A stretch of DNA of 64,000 bases from assembly GCA_032358255.1 (NCBI GenBank), contig JAULBX010025198.1, positions 1-64,000 of the forward strand, written 5' to 3'. Under the pieces are notes generated by a model. It was not told where the DNA came from. It made no database searches and saw nothing but the letters and a program-made list of their open reading frames with translations. Shown piece after piece: positions 49,301-61,044 of this stretch (position 1 is the stretch's first letter; every line of letters starts with the position of its first letter). The DNA comes from Heterotrichella gracilis (taxonomy: Eukaryota > Sar > Xanthophyceae > Tribonematales > Xanthonemataceae). The position numbers and the translations under genes were made by a program.

Positions 49301-51377
49301 AAGTCTGCCGGCTACAACCTGCTGCGCAAGCACGTCAAGGTGGAGCCGGACAGGTGGTACTACCACTGCGACAAGATGGGCATGCTGGTGTGGCAGGTGA
49401 GGGGGGCGCAAGGGAGGGGCCAAGGGGAACTCTGTGAGGAAGAAATATCCATAATGGTGGCCCGGCAAGTGGAAGGTTGAACCAGTTAGTGTTCGATTGA
49501 CACTGCAATCAGCTGGGCATGCTGGTGCGGCTGTTACAATAGCTGTGGTGAGGGTGGGTCGTCAAGTGCAAGCAACTCCCAGGGACGACGTAGTGGCTAG
49601 TAGCCCTAGTGGGCACCGCCTACCACCACCAAGCCAGTGCATGCAATGTGCAGGTGCATGGTGGCCCACTCCCCGCACCCAGACAAGCGTCGCAGCCCGC
49701 CCTCCACATACTGAACCCTGAAACCTGAACCCAAAACACCCGTGCCCACCCGCAGGACATGGTCCCCCCGAGCTTTTACCCCTGAACCCTAAACCCTCCT
49801 GACCCCCTGCAGGACATGCCCTCCCTGAACCCTGAACCCTAAACCCTAAACCCCCTTTGTAACCTCCCGCAGGACATGCCCTCCATGGCGTGGGGCAAGG
49901 GCCGCGCCACCGCCGCCGAGTCCCGCCAGTTTGAGCGCGAGCTGGCGCGCATGCAGGCCCAGCTGCACCACTTCCCCTGCATCACCACCTGGGTGGTGTT
50001 CAACGAGGGGTGGGGGCAGTACGACACGCTGCGCCTGGCGGGGGAGACGGCGGCCAGGGACCCCAGCAGGCTGGTCAATGAGGCCAGTGGCTGGCACTAT
50101 GCAGGTGGGTGTGGGGTGTGAGCGGGGAGGGGCATGAGTGTGCACTTTGGGTGCATGGTCGAGAGGGGCCGTCCAGCCTGCACACCCAGGCACCCTTGCG
50201 CAGTGTGCGCATCTTAAGTCGTGCTGTAATGTGCATGGTCACAATAGACCCATACAAATGTTGTCTGACAGTGCACAGAACGCATGAAGAACACTCTTTG
50301 TTGTGCCTACATGATGCCATTGCAAACCTTGGCAACAGCTTGTAAATTGTCATGTGCTGTGGAATAGCTTGTCCAGGTAAGAGTCTCCAGTGCTGGATCA
50401 GCAACCACCCAACCTCCCCTGCACCACGCCTTTATCTCCCCCCTGCTCCAACGACTCCCCCTTGCCCCCCCTGCAGGTGGCGGTGACATGGTTGACATGC
50501 ACGTGTATGTGGGGCCTGGCTCCCCCCGCCCAGATGCCAAGCGCGCGGCGGTGCTTGGGGAGTTTGGGGGGCTGGGGCTGAGGGTGAAGGGGCACACAGA
50601 GCATCCCAGGGGTGAGGAAAGGGGAAAGGCGGGGGGAGGGGATGTTTGAGTGATCAGGGAATGATGCGCCTCGCCAGCTCAACCTAAACCCTAAAGGAAC
50701 CCCCTTCCCACAATGAAGCTCATCTGCACCCATGCCAACCATCGCTATGCACCTGTTGGTTCTCGCCTGCCTGCATGCAATGGCCCCTCACCCCACATGT
50801 CTGTATTTCCCGCCCCCATGATCCCCCTCCACCCCCGTTTCCCTGGCAGGCGCCTTTGCGTACGAGATGCACGACAGCCCCTCCATCTGCCTGGAGCGCT
50901 ACGTCAACCTGCTGCGCGCAATAGAGCTGCTGGCGCTGGAGCCGGGGCTGAGCGCTGCGGTGTACACCGAGCTGACCGATGTGGAGGACGAAATCAATGG
51001 GATACTCACGTGAGTGGGGGGTGGGGGTGGGGTAGGGTGACAAGGTGCTGTTTGGAGGGCATTGATGCTTAGGCCTACTGTCCTGCTGCCACGTGGCCCT
51101 GCAGCGGCTGCACGCATGGCATTTCACAACTGCGGCTGCTGATTGGGTGAATGAGTGACATGTGGCATGGTCGTTCACCGCTCTCCAATCCATCCATGCA
51201 TGCCAAAACCTCCTCTCCACCCCTTGCCCATTGCCTTCACTCCCTGCCCCCAGCTACGACCGCAAGGTACAGAAGCTGGACTTTGGCCGCCTGCGCGCCG
51301 CGCACGCGCACCTGTACCGGGTGGCGGAGGAGGTGGCGCAGGGGGCGCTGGTCATCCCACTGCCGCACCGCACGTAA
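46350..51377 (+). CDS. glycoside hydrolase family 2 enzyme, membrane-anchored
   Basis: Ten exons join in phase: 46350-46742, 46988-47259, 47541-47619, 47881-48087, 48624-48974, 49232-49396, 49873-50104, 50477-50611, 50850-51009 and 51254-51377 (705 residues). A basic ~45-residue N-terminus and hydrophobic segment (WLSATISACITAALLAAIIYL) predict a type II membrane anchor with the enzyme in the secretory lumen or outside. The GH2 order follows: sugar-binding jelly roll (WQSLNGVWEL, MWYRRTLQLP, HFGAVDWATTVWLD), Ig-like domain (LWWPDDPHLYGL) and TIM barrel (NLLRKHVKVEPDRWYYHCDK). The acid/base Glu is in VVFNEGWGQ (about 534) and the nucleophile is probably the Glu in VLGEFGG (about 595). It should remove terminal beta-linked sugars; beta-galactosidase, glucuronidase or mannosidase cannot be separated by eye. 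Intron 2 is GC-AG. Exon 4 tail and exon 7 head have echoes. Confidence 0.92.
47260..47540 (+). other. GC-AG intron bounded by a 10-base direct repeat
   Basis: In-frame joining of GH2 exons 2 and 3 requires a GC donor (ACAG/GCAAGA) and the acceptor CACAG at 47540. The strings ACAGGCAAGA at the donor and ACAGGCAAGA at the acceptor are identical, so the intron lies between direct repeats. Its first bases run directly into CCCTAAACCCCAAACCCTAAA. Confidence 0.75.
48150..48318 (+). repeat. two echoes of the tail of GH2 exon 4, each with a donor
   Basis: Copies at about 48155-48189 and 48271-48318 repeat the exon 4 end (ITGLVVTPDVDAGQ) with the CAG/GTGCGG donor. The second copy extends further back to the AYMTGLVV part. 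Spacing from the true end at 48087 is about 102 and 129 bases, with AT-rich intron between. Confidence 0.88.
49756..49872 (+). repeat. two echoes of the head of GH2 exon 7
   Basis: Acceptors CGCAG and CTGCAG at 49755 and 49812 each precede GACATG(G/C)(T/C)CC-type exon head sequence. The copies then run into CCCTGAACCCTAAACCC heptamers before the next acceptor. The real head is at 49873. Spacing is 57 and 60 bases, so each unit is exon head plus heptamers plus acceptor. Confidence 0.87.
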
Positions 51378-52975
51378 CCACCAGCAGGGGCTGGCAGGGG
51401 CCAGGCGGACATCCATATCCACCATGCACTGGCGGCCACTGCTGAGGCACGGTGGCTTCAGGTGACGGCGGAGAATGGGATGGCGCACGCAGTGTCACAA
51501 CTGTGGCGTGTGCAAGGGCAGTATACATGCTGTCTGGTGGTGGAGGGGTGGGCAGTGGCAGTGGACTGTGGATCCTGTGCCCAGGTGGCCCTCGCCCTCG
51601 CAGTACCACCTGTATTTTCTTGGTGGCCTATTGGACGGTGGTGGGTTCCAAAAGGGCGTATATAGGCAAAACTAACATAGAGCTGAACCATCCAACTTCC
51701 AAGTCACCTGGCAGCGTGCAGTCCCAACCTACAACATGATGGAACCTGGAGTTTTTTTCTTCCAGTAAACCCTGATTCAGACGCACTGCTGCTTGGCCTA
51801 GACCGACGTTCAAACTCTGTTCCGCCGCCCAAAGCTAGATATGCATGTGGCCAATGCTGGCAGCTGGGGCCATTATGCACTATACATCCGCCCCCACGGC
51901 CACCCACGACACACTTCACCCACCTTGACACTGGTTATCGCGCCCACTGCACACACCCAACAGATATACACGGACCGCAACCACGCTTCTTTTATTGGCT
52001 GCCACACTGGCAAGTAAGTACCCCAACTTGGGGCCCAGGGTGTCCTTACTAGCTGCAGCACCTTTCCTTTGTAGGGGGAACCTTTCCAGGCCCTAGGCCA
52101 TTGGCGAATGTAATATGGGATGACTGACGGGAGGAAATAGCAAGGGGAGAAAGGTGAGGATTGAACGAAGGGGGATGTCTGCCCGACCGACCGACCGAAT
52201 CCGGATTGAAAACGCGTTCCAGAAAGTTTAAGCGTGTTGGAACACAGCAGCCCTTCATAAATACTCTCGACTGTTCCATTTGTACCGGCAAGTATCAATT
52301 GTGACTATCTCTCTATTCAAAACAGGTAGGTTGTTTCTTTGTTAGTGCAGCTGCGGTGTCAACTGCTTGAAAAAGGTGGGTGATAAGCTAACGCCCAGTT
52401 CACTCCTATCGCAGCCAAACCACAGACTCTCGCCGAGCTTACAGTCGGCGTGTACGAGTTTTCTTCCAACGCATTAAGCTACTGGTCCGGGACTGTTCTT
52501 CTCCGTGAGGGTTTGACCCGTGTGCCAAAGGTGGGGGGTACGACGCCGCCGAGCAGAAGCTGCGTCCGATGTGCTTGCAATGCTGCATGGGCAACCAAGC
52601 CTGCACACCGTAGACGCATACACGGGTGCAGGCCCATAAAGGGTATTTAGTGGGTTTGGGTTTTACGTGTACGAATTGCTGGCGCTGTGTGGCCGTTGTG
52701 GTTGTTGGCACTTTGCGGTGACGCGGTGTATACATTCGATCTTGCAAATATCGCATTGGGAGTTGGTCAAGGTGGGAAACGCAGCGCATCAGGGGTGTCA
52801 GCTTGAACTTCATCGGCCACGTTTGTCACCAGCACGGGCTGTTTGGCTGCAGCGGGGGGATAGTGCGCAGAGTCTGTGTTTGCCTCAAGCTTGGTGTGTG
52901 CTGTGCGCTAGTGCGCAGGCCGTGCCAACCGAGGTACTTCGTTTTGCAGACCATGACCGTGACTCACTCGTTGTG
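51378..52975. other. GH2 3' region and upstream region of the PA14 gene
   Basis: No coding exon, RNA gene or repeat recognised. An upstream exon of the PA14 gene could exist in 52440-52970 but none is needed for a complete start. Confidence 0.4.
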
Positions 52976-55900
52976 ATGCAGGCAAGCATGGGACGAGAGG
53001 GAGCCAGGTATGCCCTGGCAGCTCTTCTGGTGTCCACCGCCATTGCCGGCGTCGTGGGTACGTCCACGTTCCCGCTTGGCGTATCTCAGAAACGCTCGTT
53101 TGCACTTGTTTGGGCCAGTCTCACCGAGCTGCAAGCTGCATCATCACAGCCTGCGAGCGCTCCCACCCCACACTGCAACCCGGCCTTGTGGGCTGGCATT
53201 CTGCTCGATTGGTGCCGAATCCCAACCTGCCCCGTTCTATTCATTTGCAGGCACCTGCGGGCCGTTCGTGACCCAGAACCGCACCGAGGCCATCACGTAT
53301 CTGTCCGTCATATCCAGCGCCAACGAGTGCGCCTACCTGTGCGAGGACGACAAGGTCTGCAGGGCCGACGACCCCAACTACCAGGGGCAGGCCGTGCAGG
53401 TGCAAGGCCCTGGTGAGTGGCGGCTGCACGGCACTGACATGCTCCGGAAAAAAGCCTGTCGCCGGCATGCCACCATTGTACAGCTACGGGGCAGCTACTG
53501 CATCCCCTGCAAAAGCCTGCGTGTTCACGTGTCAATTTGAACCCAGAAAGTAGCAGGTTACCTCTGTTACTGCCTGTACAGTTTCCCTTCCTGGAGACCG
53601 CACCTTGCTGCCTTTGAGTTTGCTTGGTATAAGCCTGGCATGCCTCACACCCTGTGCACCAATGGATACCTCCTCGATGACCAGTACCCACCCTACTGCA
53701 GACCCACTGACCAATTACAACTGCCGCACGCCACTTACAAAACAATGACCTTGCCAACCCGGCAACCTACACAGCATCCCTCCGCACCACCCTCCCCTCA
53801 CCCGCCCCCCCACCCCCCACCGCAGCCAACGGGCTGGCCGCCAGCTTCTACCGCCTGGCCGACAACTTCACCGCTGCCAACGCATCTATCCCCGATGTCA
53901 CCGGCCAGCTCCCCAACCTGGTTGCCTATGTGGACAATGTTGACATGGGGCTCAACGAGGAGACGGGCAGCTTTCCCTATGGCTACACTGATGAGTTTGT
54001 GACCCTATTCGAGGGTTTCCTGCACACCGAGTACGAGGGGGACTACTCCTTCTGGCTGGTCAGCGACGACAGCGCGAGGGTGCGCCTGGACGACCAGGTC
54101 ATCATCAGCAACACAGGTAAAACCTTAGGCCCTGAACCCTAGACGTGCCGGTCAGCGTTGCCAGCGCCATCTGCACCACCCACACTCATCGCTTACCGCT
54201 GCACACTGCGGCGTATTGGTCATGCCATACGCCAGTGGGCCCTGCAGCTGGGCAGGTGGAGTTGCATACATTGCAGTACACCGGGACATGGAGTTGCATG
54301 TATAGCAGTACACCGGGACATGGAGGCACCGTTGACATTGAGGCACCGTTGGCATGAACCTGCATTTACATCACCCCTATACCCAGCATCCCGCAGCCAC
54401 ACTTGCGCGGCCCTCCACCACCCACCCACCCACCCACCCACCATCCGCAGGCATCGGCTTTGGCAAGCAGTCCTCCGACAACGTGACCCTGCCCCTCACC
54501 ATGGGCTGCCACCCCCTGTCTGTGCGCTACTTCCAGAACAACGGCAGCGCAAGCGTGAGCCTCATGTGGGCCGACCCTGAGATGGGCGAGTGGACACCCG
54601 TGCCCCGCTCGGCGCTCTTCTCAAGCGCGTGCGCGTGCAGGGCAGGTGAGCGGGCAGTACAAATCATTCACCCTAAACCCTGAACACCCTGAACAGGAGG
54701 AGGTTGGGTACTGGCACAGGCGGCGGGTGGGGGCAGGTGGGGTATTCACGTACGGCGGGCGCAATGGTTTGGGGATGTGATCCAGGGGAGGGGTACTGGG
54801 GAAATGGCGCACACCGGGTAGCTGTTGGCAGGGTGCGGCAGGTTGAGCATGGTAGTCCCCCCACAGCTGTCAACCTGCTCAGCTGGGCAGCCCAGGCTGG
54901 TAGTCAGCTTGCACTTTGAGGTTGCTGACGGGGCACTGGCCGCTTGCATTGGCTGTGCCACCATGCCGCGCCGCTTCCTGGCCTGCAGTACATGGCACAA
55001 AGAATGGACCGCATATGCGCCTCTGCCTGTGCCTCAACCTTTGATCAAGCGGTCAGGAGGCAACCAGCGGGGAGGGGTGCTGCCTGCCCATACGTGCGCC
55101 CCTCCGTCCCCTTATCACATACACACACACACACCTTGCACCCCACCTGGCCAGCCCACCCCCTACAAGCCCCCACCCCCTCCCCCCACCTCCACCCCAA
55201 CTCACCCCCCACCCTCCTCACCCCCCTGCAGCCCACGCGTATGGCGAGACCGACCCCGACCCCCCCGTGCTCACCTGCAAGACCTACGAGGAGATCCCCA
55301 CCCTGCACTACTGCAACCACCTGACGGAGACCAACCAGCTGTTTGTGGATGTGCAGACGGTGGCGGGCGACCCCACCCTCTACTGCGCAGGTAAGAAATT
55401 CTGAAAGAAAAAGGGAACGCCTGTGTGCCACCTGGCTGGGCAACAAAACTTTGGAAAAATAACCAAACCCGAAGTGTGGTTCTCAAGGCAAAGCACACTG
55501 TGTAGCCTTGCCAAGCAGGGTCTTTAGGTGTCAGGGGGGCTAGGTAGTCAACACAATGGGAATTTCCACATCTGACTAGAAGTCCCTGTTGCAGATATTT
55601 TTACACACATTGGCGTTGTGGATCTGGCACCAGCCAGCCTGCAGCCTGCATCCCCTTTCCTGTAGTTGCAGACGTACTGGCAGGCACCACCACGCATTCC
55701 TACAAGCTAATCGCAACCCCTGACCTGCGCAGGCACCACCTTCATGGCTGACGTGGTTGACCAGACCGACCTTGGCAACGGCACTGTGATTGGCAACGTC
55801 ACCCTCACCGCCATGGACATGACCACAAACACCACATCCATGTGCATGACCGAGGTGGGTGGGTAGGGTTTATGATCTAGGGTTTAAGGTGTGTGATTGG

Positions 55901-58900
55901 CAACGTCACCCTCACCGCCATGGACATGACCACAAACACCACATCCGTGTGCATGACCGAGGTGGGTGGTAGGGTTTGAGATCTAGGGTTGAGGGAGTAG
56001 GGTTTGTGGTTTGAGCGTAGAGCAGCACATCTTCCAAGCGCAGCACCGAGGTGGGTGGGAGTTAAGGGTTTGTGGAGGAGAGAAATTAGGGTTTATATTG
56101 TAAAGGTTAGGGTTGACCATATAGCACCACAGCCACCTCCTTGTGCACCGCCCAGGTGGGTGGTGGGGTACAGGCTGTGTTATACACTGCCACAACCCTG
56201 CGCTGCACCAGCTATATTGCCCAGCGTTGAGCCATGCCCGGACCATTGTGTACCCCTTGCCGCATCAAACCCTACCCCTCACCCCACCGCCCCCCTCTTA
56301 ACCGCCTCCCCCGCCCCCAGGTCCGCTTTGACTACTGCCCCCCCGTGCTGGTGCCCATCAACACCACCGTGGACCTCATGGGCTCGCTCATGAAGGTGGC
56401 AAACTCCTCCATGCAAATGTGCGGCTACACCCTCACCGACGCCAACGTGCTGCTGGCAGACAAGTACAACCCCAACGTGCTGCCCATCGTGCACAACGAC
56501 TCCTCGGTGGCCCTCGACACCGACATGCTGGTGTTCCGCCCCATGCTGGACCTCAACAACACCATGGACTTCGAGTTTCTGTCGGTGCAGATGTTCGACT
56601 GGTCGGGCCTGCGCGGGTATGTGGACAACTCCACCGGCGCCTCCGAGCCCCCCGTGTACAGCGACCCTGTGAACGGGACTGCCATGGTCACCCCCTGCGA
56701 CCCCATCCTGGACTGCCACACCGTCTACACGCCGGTGGGTTGAGCATTGCTCCGCATAGGGTGCAAAACCCTTGCATGGGGTTTCCTCGGGCGCCTGGGC
56801 ATGGGTGCCAAGGGTCCATCACCGGTGCCACTCTCTGGGGACCTGCATTTGGCAATGACCTAAACCAGCCCTGGGTAGCCCATCCATCTGATGGGGAACT
56901 CCTGGGAACCTCTGAGCAATCTCGTCACTGCAAGCCGAGCTGTGCGTGGTTTTTGGCAGTGGCAAAACACCACCTCTGACTGATCTGACATAGTACCATC
57001 TGAAAACTGGTGCACTCTCTTGTCTGCTGCTGCCTTCCCTGCCTGACCCTCCGCCACATCTCAAAAAGAGGGGTTGTCATTTCCTCTCTGTCCCTGACCT
57101 CCCCCACCCTCTCTCTCCATCCACAGGGCGCCCTGATTGACTCTGATGAGATGTGCGCGATTGGTGTGGACGCTGTGAACATCTCCACCCTGGTGGCTGG
57201 CTCCTATGACCCCAACAACTGGGATGTGAAGCTCACTTACGAGCTCACAGATGTGCCTTCCAACGACATGCTCATGTCGGGATCCAACGAGATCGGCGTC
57301 AACGTACGTTTACGCCTTCCTTTAACCAGAACCCTAATATGTTCACATGCGCATGAGGGGCATCTTTGAGCCATGAGAGCCATGTTTGTAGCCTGCGGCG
57401 CATTCCTTTGTCAACAAATAAGCGCACCCTTGGGAACTTCCCTCCCTGCTCATGATCCCCTGTGTTTGTTCTGTGACAACCACTGGTGCGGGTGTGGCGT
57501 CATCACATCCTCAAGCCCCCCTACTTCTGAATCCTACCCCCACCCGTGCAGGCCACCTCCATCTACGGCACCTCCGCCACCTGCAACGCCACCGTGGCCG
57601 TGGCCCCGTGCGACCCGTACGTGTCCTGCGGGGATGTGTCCCTGCCAGCAGTGGGAAACAGCACCGCCGGCTGCACCGCAACCCTGGACCCCAAGACGGT
57701 AGGCAACACCCTAGCCTGCAAAATCCTAACTTGAACCTTGCACACCCCAACCAAACCTCTTAGGCTGCATGCAGCATTGTGGGTATCGGTGATGCCGCCT
57801 TGTTACACAAGGCTATGTACTGTAGTGACCAGGCACTACCCTTTGAAGCCCGCTTGGGTTGATTGAATACTTGTTTCGCTGGGCCGTGATGTTTTGTCTC
57901 GTTCGTCTGAAGTGCGAGTTTAACCAACACAAAGCCTTGAGGACAGTATACACCACCCATAAACTGAGCCCAGCGAAAAGCCATGCAGCACTTTTCACAC
58001 CTGCTATAATTCAATCGCCACTCCCCTGCTATCCTGCTCCCTCCACACATGCACCCCAGCGTTCCATCCATTAACGCCACCCCCGTCCTTTACCCTGCAG
58101 CTCCAAACCACCGGCAATGTGACTGTGTGGGACGGCAACATGGCAGGTCCCCCCGTGGTGGGCATCACCGGGGGAGACAACCTGATGTACGACTTTGTCC
58201 TCGGAGGGGGCCCTGCCGGCAACTACAGCATCAAGGCCACCAACAGCTTTGGCAACGTGTCCATGTGCTCAGGGGAGGTGTATGTGGAGGACACTAACGG
58301 GGAGTGCAGCGCGCAGCCATGTGAGTGGAAAACCCTGGTGAAACCCTAGGGTGTGGAAAGCCGATGTGAAACCCTAACGTGTGGTTGTGGCTGGGCTGGC
58401 AATGGCCCTAGGTATGTGTGTGGCATGATACCCTTGTGGAATTTGCTGTGACAGAAGTGCTTGCAAGCAGTATGTGGGCCCTAGCTGGGCCCTCGCGCCA
58501 TGCTCACTGTTGTGTGTGGGCACATATGCGTGTGATAGTGCACAGCAGGGAGTCCCAAGCACATGGCCTTATCCATATTCCCAGCTTCCAACCCCCCTCC
58601 ATGACCAGCCTCACTCCCCCCCTTGACCCCCCCACTCCCCTCCCCCTGCAGTCGTGCCCCCCTCGGTCACCTGTCTCACCGCCAAGCAGGTGGGCACCCT
58701 CTCCCTGTGCACCTACGCAGTGAACGGTGGTGTGGAGGTGCCTGTGGATGTGGTGCTGGCCAACGTCAGCGACCCCTCCGCCAACCTCACCACCTCCACC
58801 GTGGTTGCCAAGGAGCCAAACGCAGACGGCCTGCTCCAGGGGAGCATCACGCTGGTGGCGATCAACGCAGAAGGGGAGGACAGCTGCATGGTGGAGGCCA

Positions 58901-61044
58901 TGTTTTCGCCGTGCGCCCCCAGCCTCAAGTGCAGCCCGGTCTCCGTGCAGGTGAGCTGTTGGACGAGGGTAGATACGTAGTTTTGGGGATTGGAGGTTGC
59001 TTTTATCGGTGGCTTATTGCCTGCTGCATCGTTTTTCGGACCACGACGGGTACTCAGTATTAGTATTACTGTTCTTGCTCTTATAGCGGGCTGCAGCCAG
59101 TGCAAAAGCATGCGCGCAGTACTGAACCCAGCCAATTACAGAGCTTGGTCTCCTTGCCAGCTTCATTGCAGGCCCAATTCCACCTGCAGGCCGTGACCAA
59201 AACCCTAACCAAACCCACTCCCACCTCGCAGGGCGTGAACAACGTGTTTGGCACCTGCGGCTACCCAATTGACAACGCCACCCTGATTGAGGCTGTGGTT
59301 GGCTCCAGCTTCAGCTCCAACCTCACATACAGTGTGGAGGCACCCGATGTGCTGCCGGGGGGGGCAACCACCAACGTGACCATTGTGGTGAGGCAAGGGG
59401 GGATTGGTGGAGAAGGGGTTGATGTGGTTTGCTCGCCAGTTTCCCTGGCAAGTACACTGTTCACCCCTGTGACTGTCCTGGCGTTGGCCCGCCATTGTTC
59501 AGTGCCAGCCAGCAGCCTCGTTGTTAAGAGTGAGCAGCCGTCCTTGCCTGGCATCTGGGGCCAAACTGAACCCTAAAGGAGGGTTTGCTTGCGCTGCACT
59601 CTTGGAGTTTTGTGGCAAAATAATTTTGGGACTGTGGCGGAGCTTGTGCTTGTGCTATCGTTGCTCTTTTCAGACACATTGCTGTTGCCACCCAGTGCGA
59701 GCCCCCACCCCATCGTACTCACCCCCCCACCCCCCACCGCAGGCCGAGACCGAGAGCGGCGGCACCGCCTCGTGCTCCGTACCTGTGACTGTCAGCTCAT
59801 GCTCCGCCAAGCTCACCTGCGGCACCATTGTGATGAACGCAACCTCGGGATGCTCGGCGCGCCTGACGTCTGCATATGCCAAGGCCTCGGGCTCCATCAC
59901 CTACTTCAACGGGACCGCTGAGACGCCCCGCTTCAAGCTGAAGTGAGTGGGGGCACCTGGGTGAATGTTGTTTATCATCATCATTTGTAATAATGCATTT
60001 ACGCTCAAAAGCAGGGGTAGCAAGATCAGGAGTGGACTGCTATGCTTGCCCAGTCGAAAGAACCCTAAACCCTAGAAAATCATAAACCCTTAACGTGTGC
60101 GCTGCGCGCAGGGTGCTCGGTGACAACAACTCGACCTATGTGTGGACCAACAACGGCGGTGAGCCTGTGGGCAAGTACAACGCAACAGCAAGCAACGGTG
60201 ACGGCAGCGACCCAGCCTCCTGCACTGGTGCGCGGAACCCTGAACCCTCAACAGTTCTGCGCACTTGGCAGAGGGCATTCTCCGTGAAAATTTGGTGCTG
60301 CCCCCCCTCTTCTCCACACTTGCTTTCACCAGTGGCATGTGGTCTGCTGCTTTGGGTGACACGTGCCATCTGTTTCTCTTTGTATCCCTCGTAGTGCCAG
60401 TGTATTTCAGTGAACGCTCTTAATGGTCTCGGCATGGTGACCATTCCACCAGTAAACCATGCAGTATGCCCCCTTGCTGCGATGCATACAACACGCCAGC
60501 ACCTTGCTTCAGACCTGAGTGCCATTCTCCACCCCCCGTGGTCGTGACCGACACCCTGAGCCACTGTGAGAAAACCCTTGGCCCACCTCAGAGTACTTTA
60601 ACGTGAACTCTTAACTCCGCAGGCGACGTGGTTGTGAACGACACCCAGACCCCCACCTTCAAGAACATTTCCTGCGGCACCTCCCCTGGCACCTCCTCCT
60701 CCTCCCTCTACGACTTCATCGTCTCACCCGCCAAGGCCGCCAACGCCACGTTCACCGCCACCTACGGCACCACCAACACCAAGCCCAACGGCTGCCCCGT
60801 CACCCTCTCAGTGGTGGATGGATCCATCGGCTGCGCCACCGGCAACTCGTGCGCCACCATTGTGGGGAGCGACACTGTCGAGCTGACCCAGCCTGTGATG
60901 GCTGGGAACAAGGTCGGGTGGCAGGTGGTGGCGGTGGACGATGCCGGCGCTGCGATGACCGGGGCCCAGACCTGCAAGCTGTGCGTGTCTGACGGGAGCA
61001 GGAAGGACCAGACCTGCAGCACGCCCTTCGTGTACCCCAACTAG
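52976..61044 (+). CDS. secreted PA14-domain glycoprotein with Cys-rich repeats
   Basis: Fifteen exons join in phase: 52976-53057, 53251-53412, 53826-54116, 54451-54645, 55232-55390, 55733-55854, 56321-56734, 57127-57303, 57552-57698, 58101-58320, 58652-58950, 59232-59387, 59743-59942, 60112-60227 and 60623-61044 (1,053 residues). The signal peptide is RYALAALLVSTAIAGVVG; ATG 52988 is an alternative start. Exons 3-4 encode a PA14 domain (YSFWLVSDDSARVRLDDQV, then GCHPLSVRYFQNNGSASVSLMW), a carbohydrate-binding or adhesion module. Exons 5-15 hold Cys-rich beta-sandwich-like modules (patterns such as ATNSFGNVSMCSGEVYVEDT) resembling HYR/Ig-like repeats; this part is inference. I count about 30 N-glycosylation sequons. 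No transmembrane segment or GPI signal is evident at the C-terminus, so it is probably a wall, matrix or mating/adhesion protein. Exon 6 tail has several echoes. Confidence 0.87.
55893..56155 (+). repeat. tandem echoes of the tail of PA14-gene exon 6
   Basis: At 55893-55961 about 70 bases repeat exon 6 end (VIGNVTLTAMDMTTNTTSMCMTE) with only one change, plus the GAG/GTGGGT donor and the following TAGGGTTT intron DNA. Two weaker donor-region copies follow near 56024-56050 and 56126-56155. The first copy must be very young. Confidence 0.88.
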
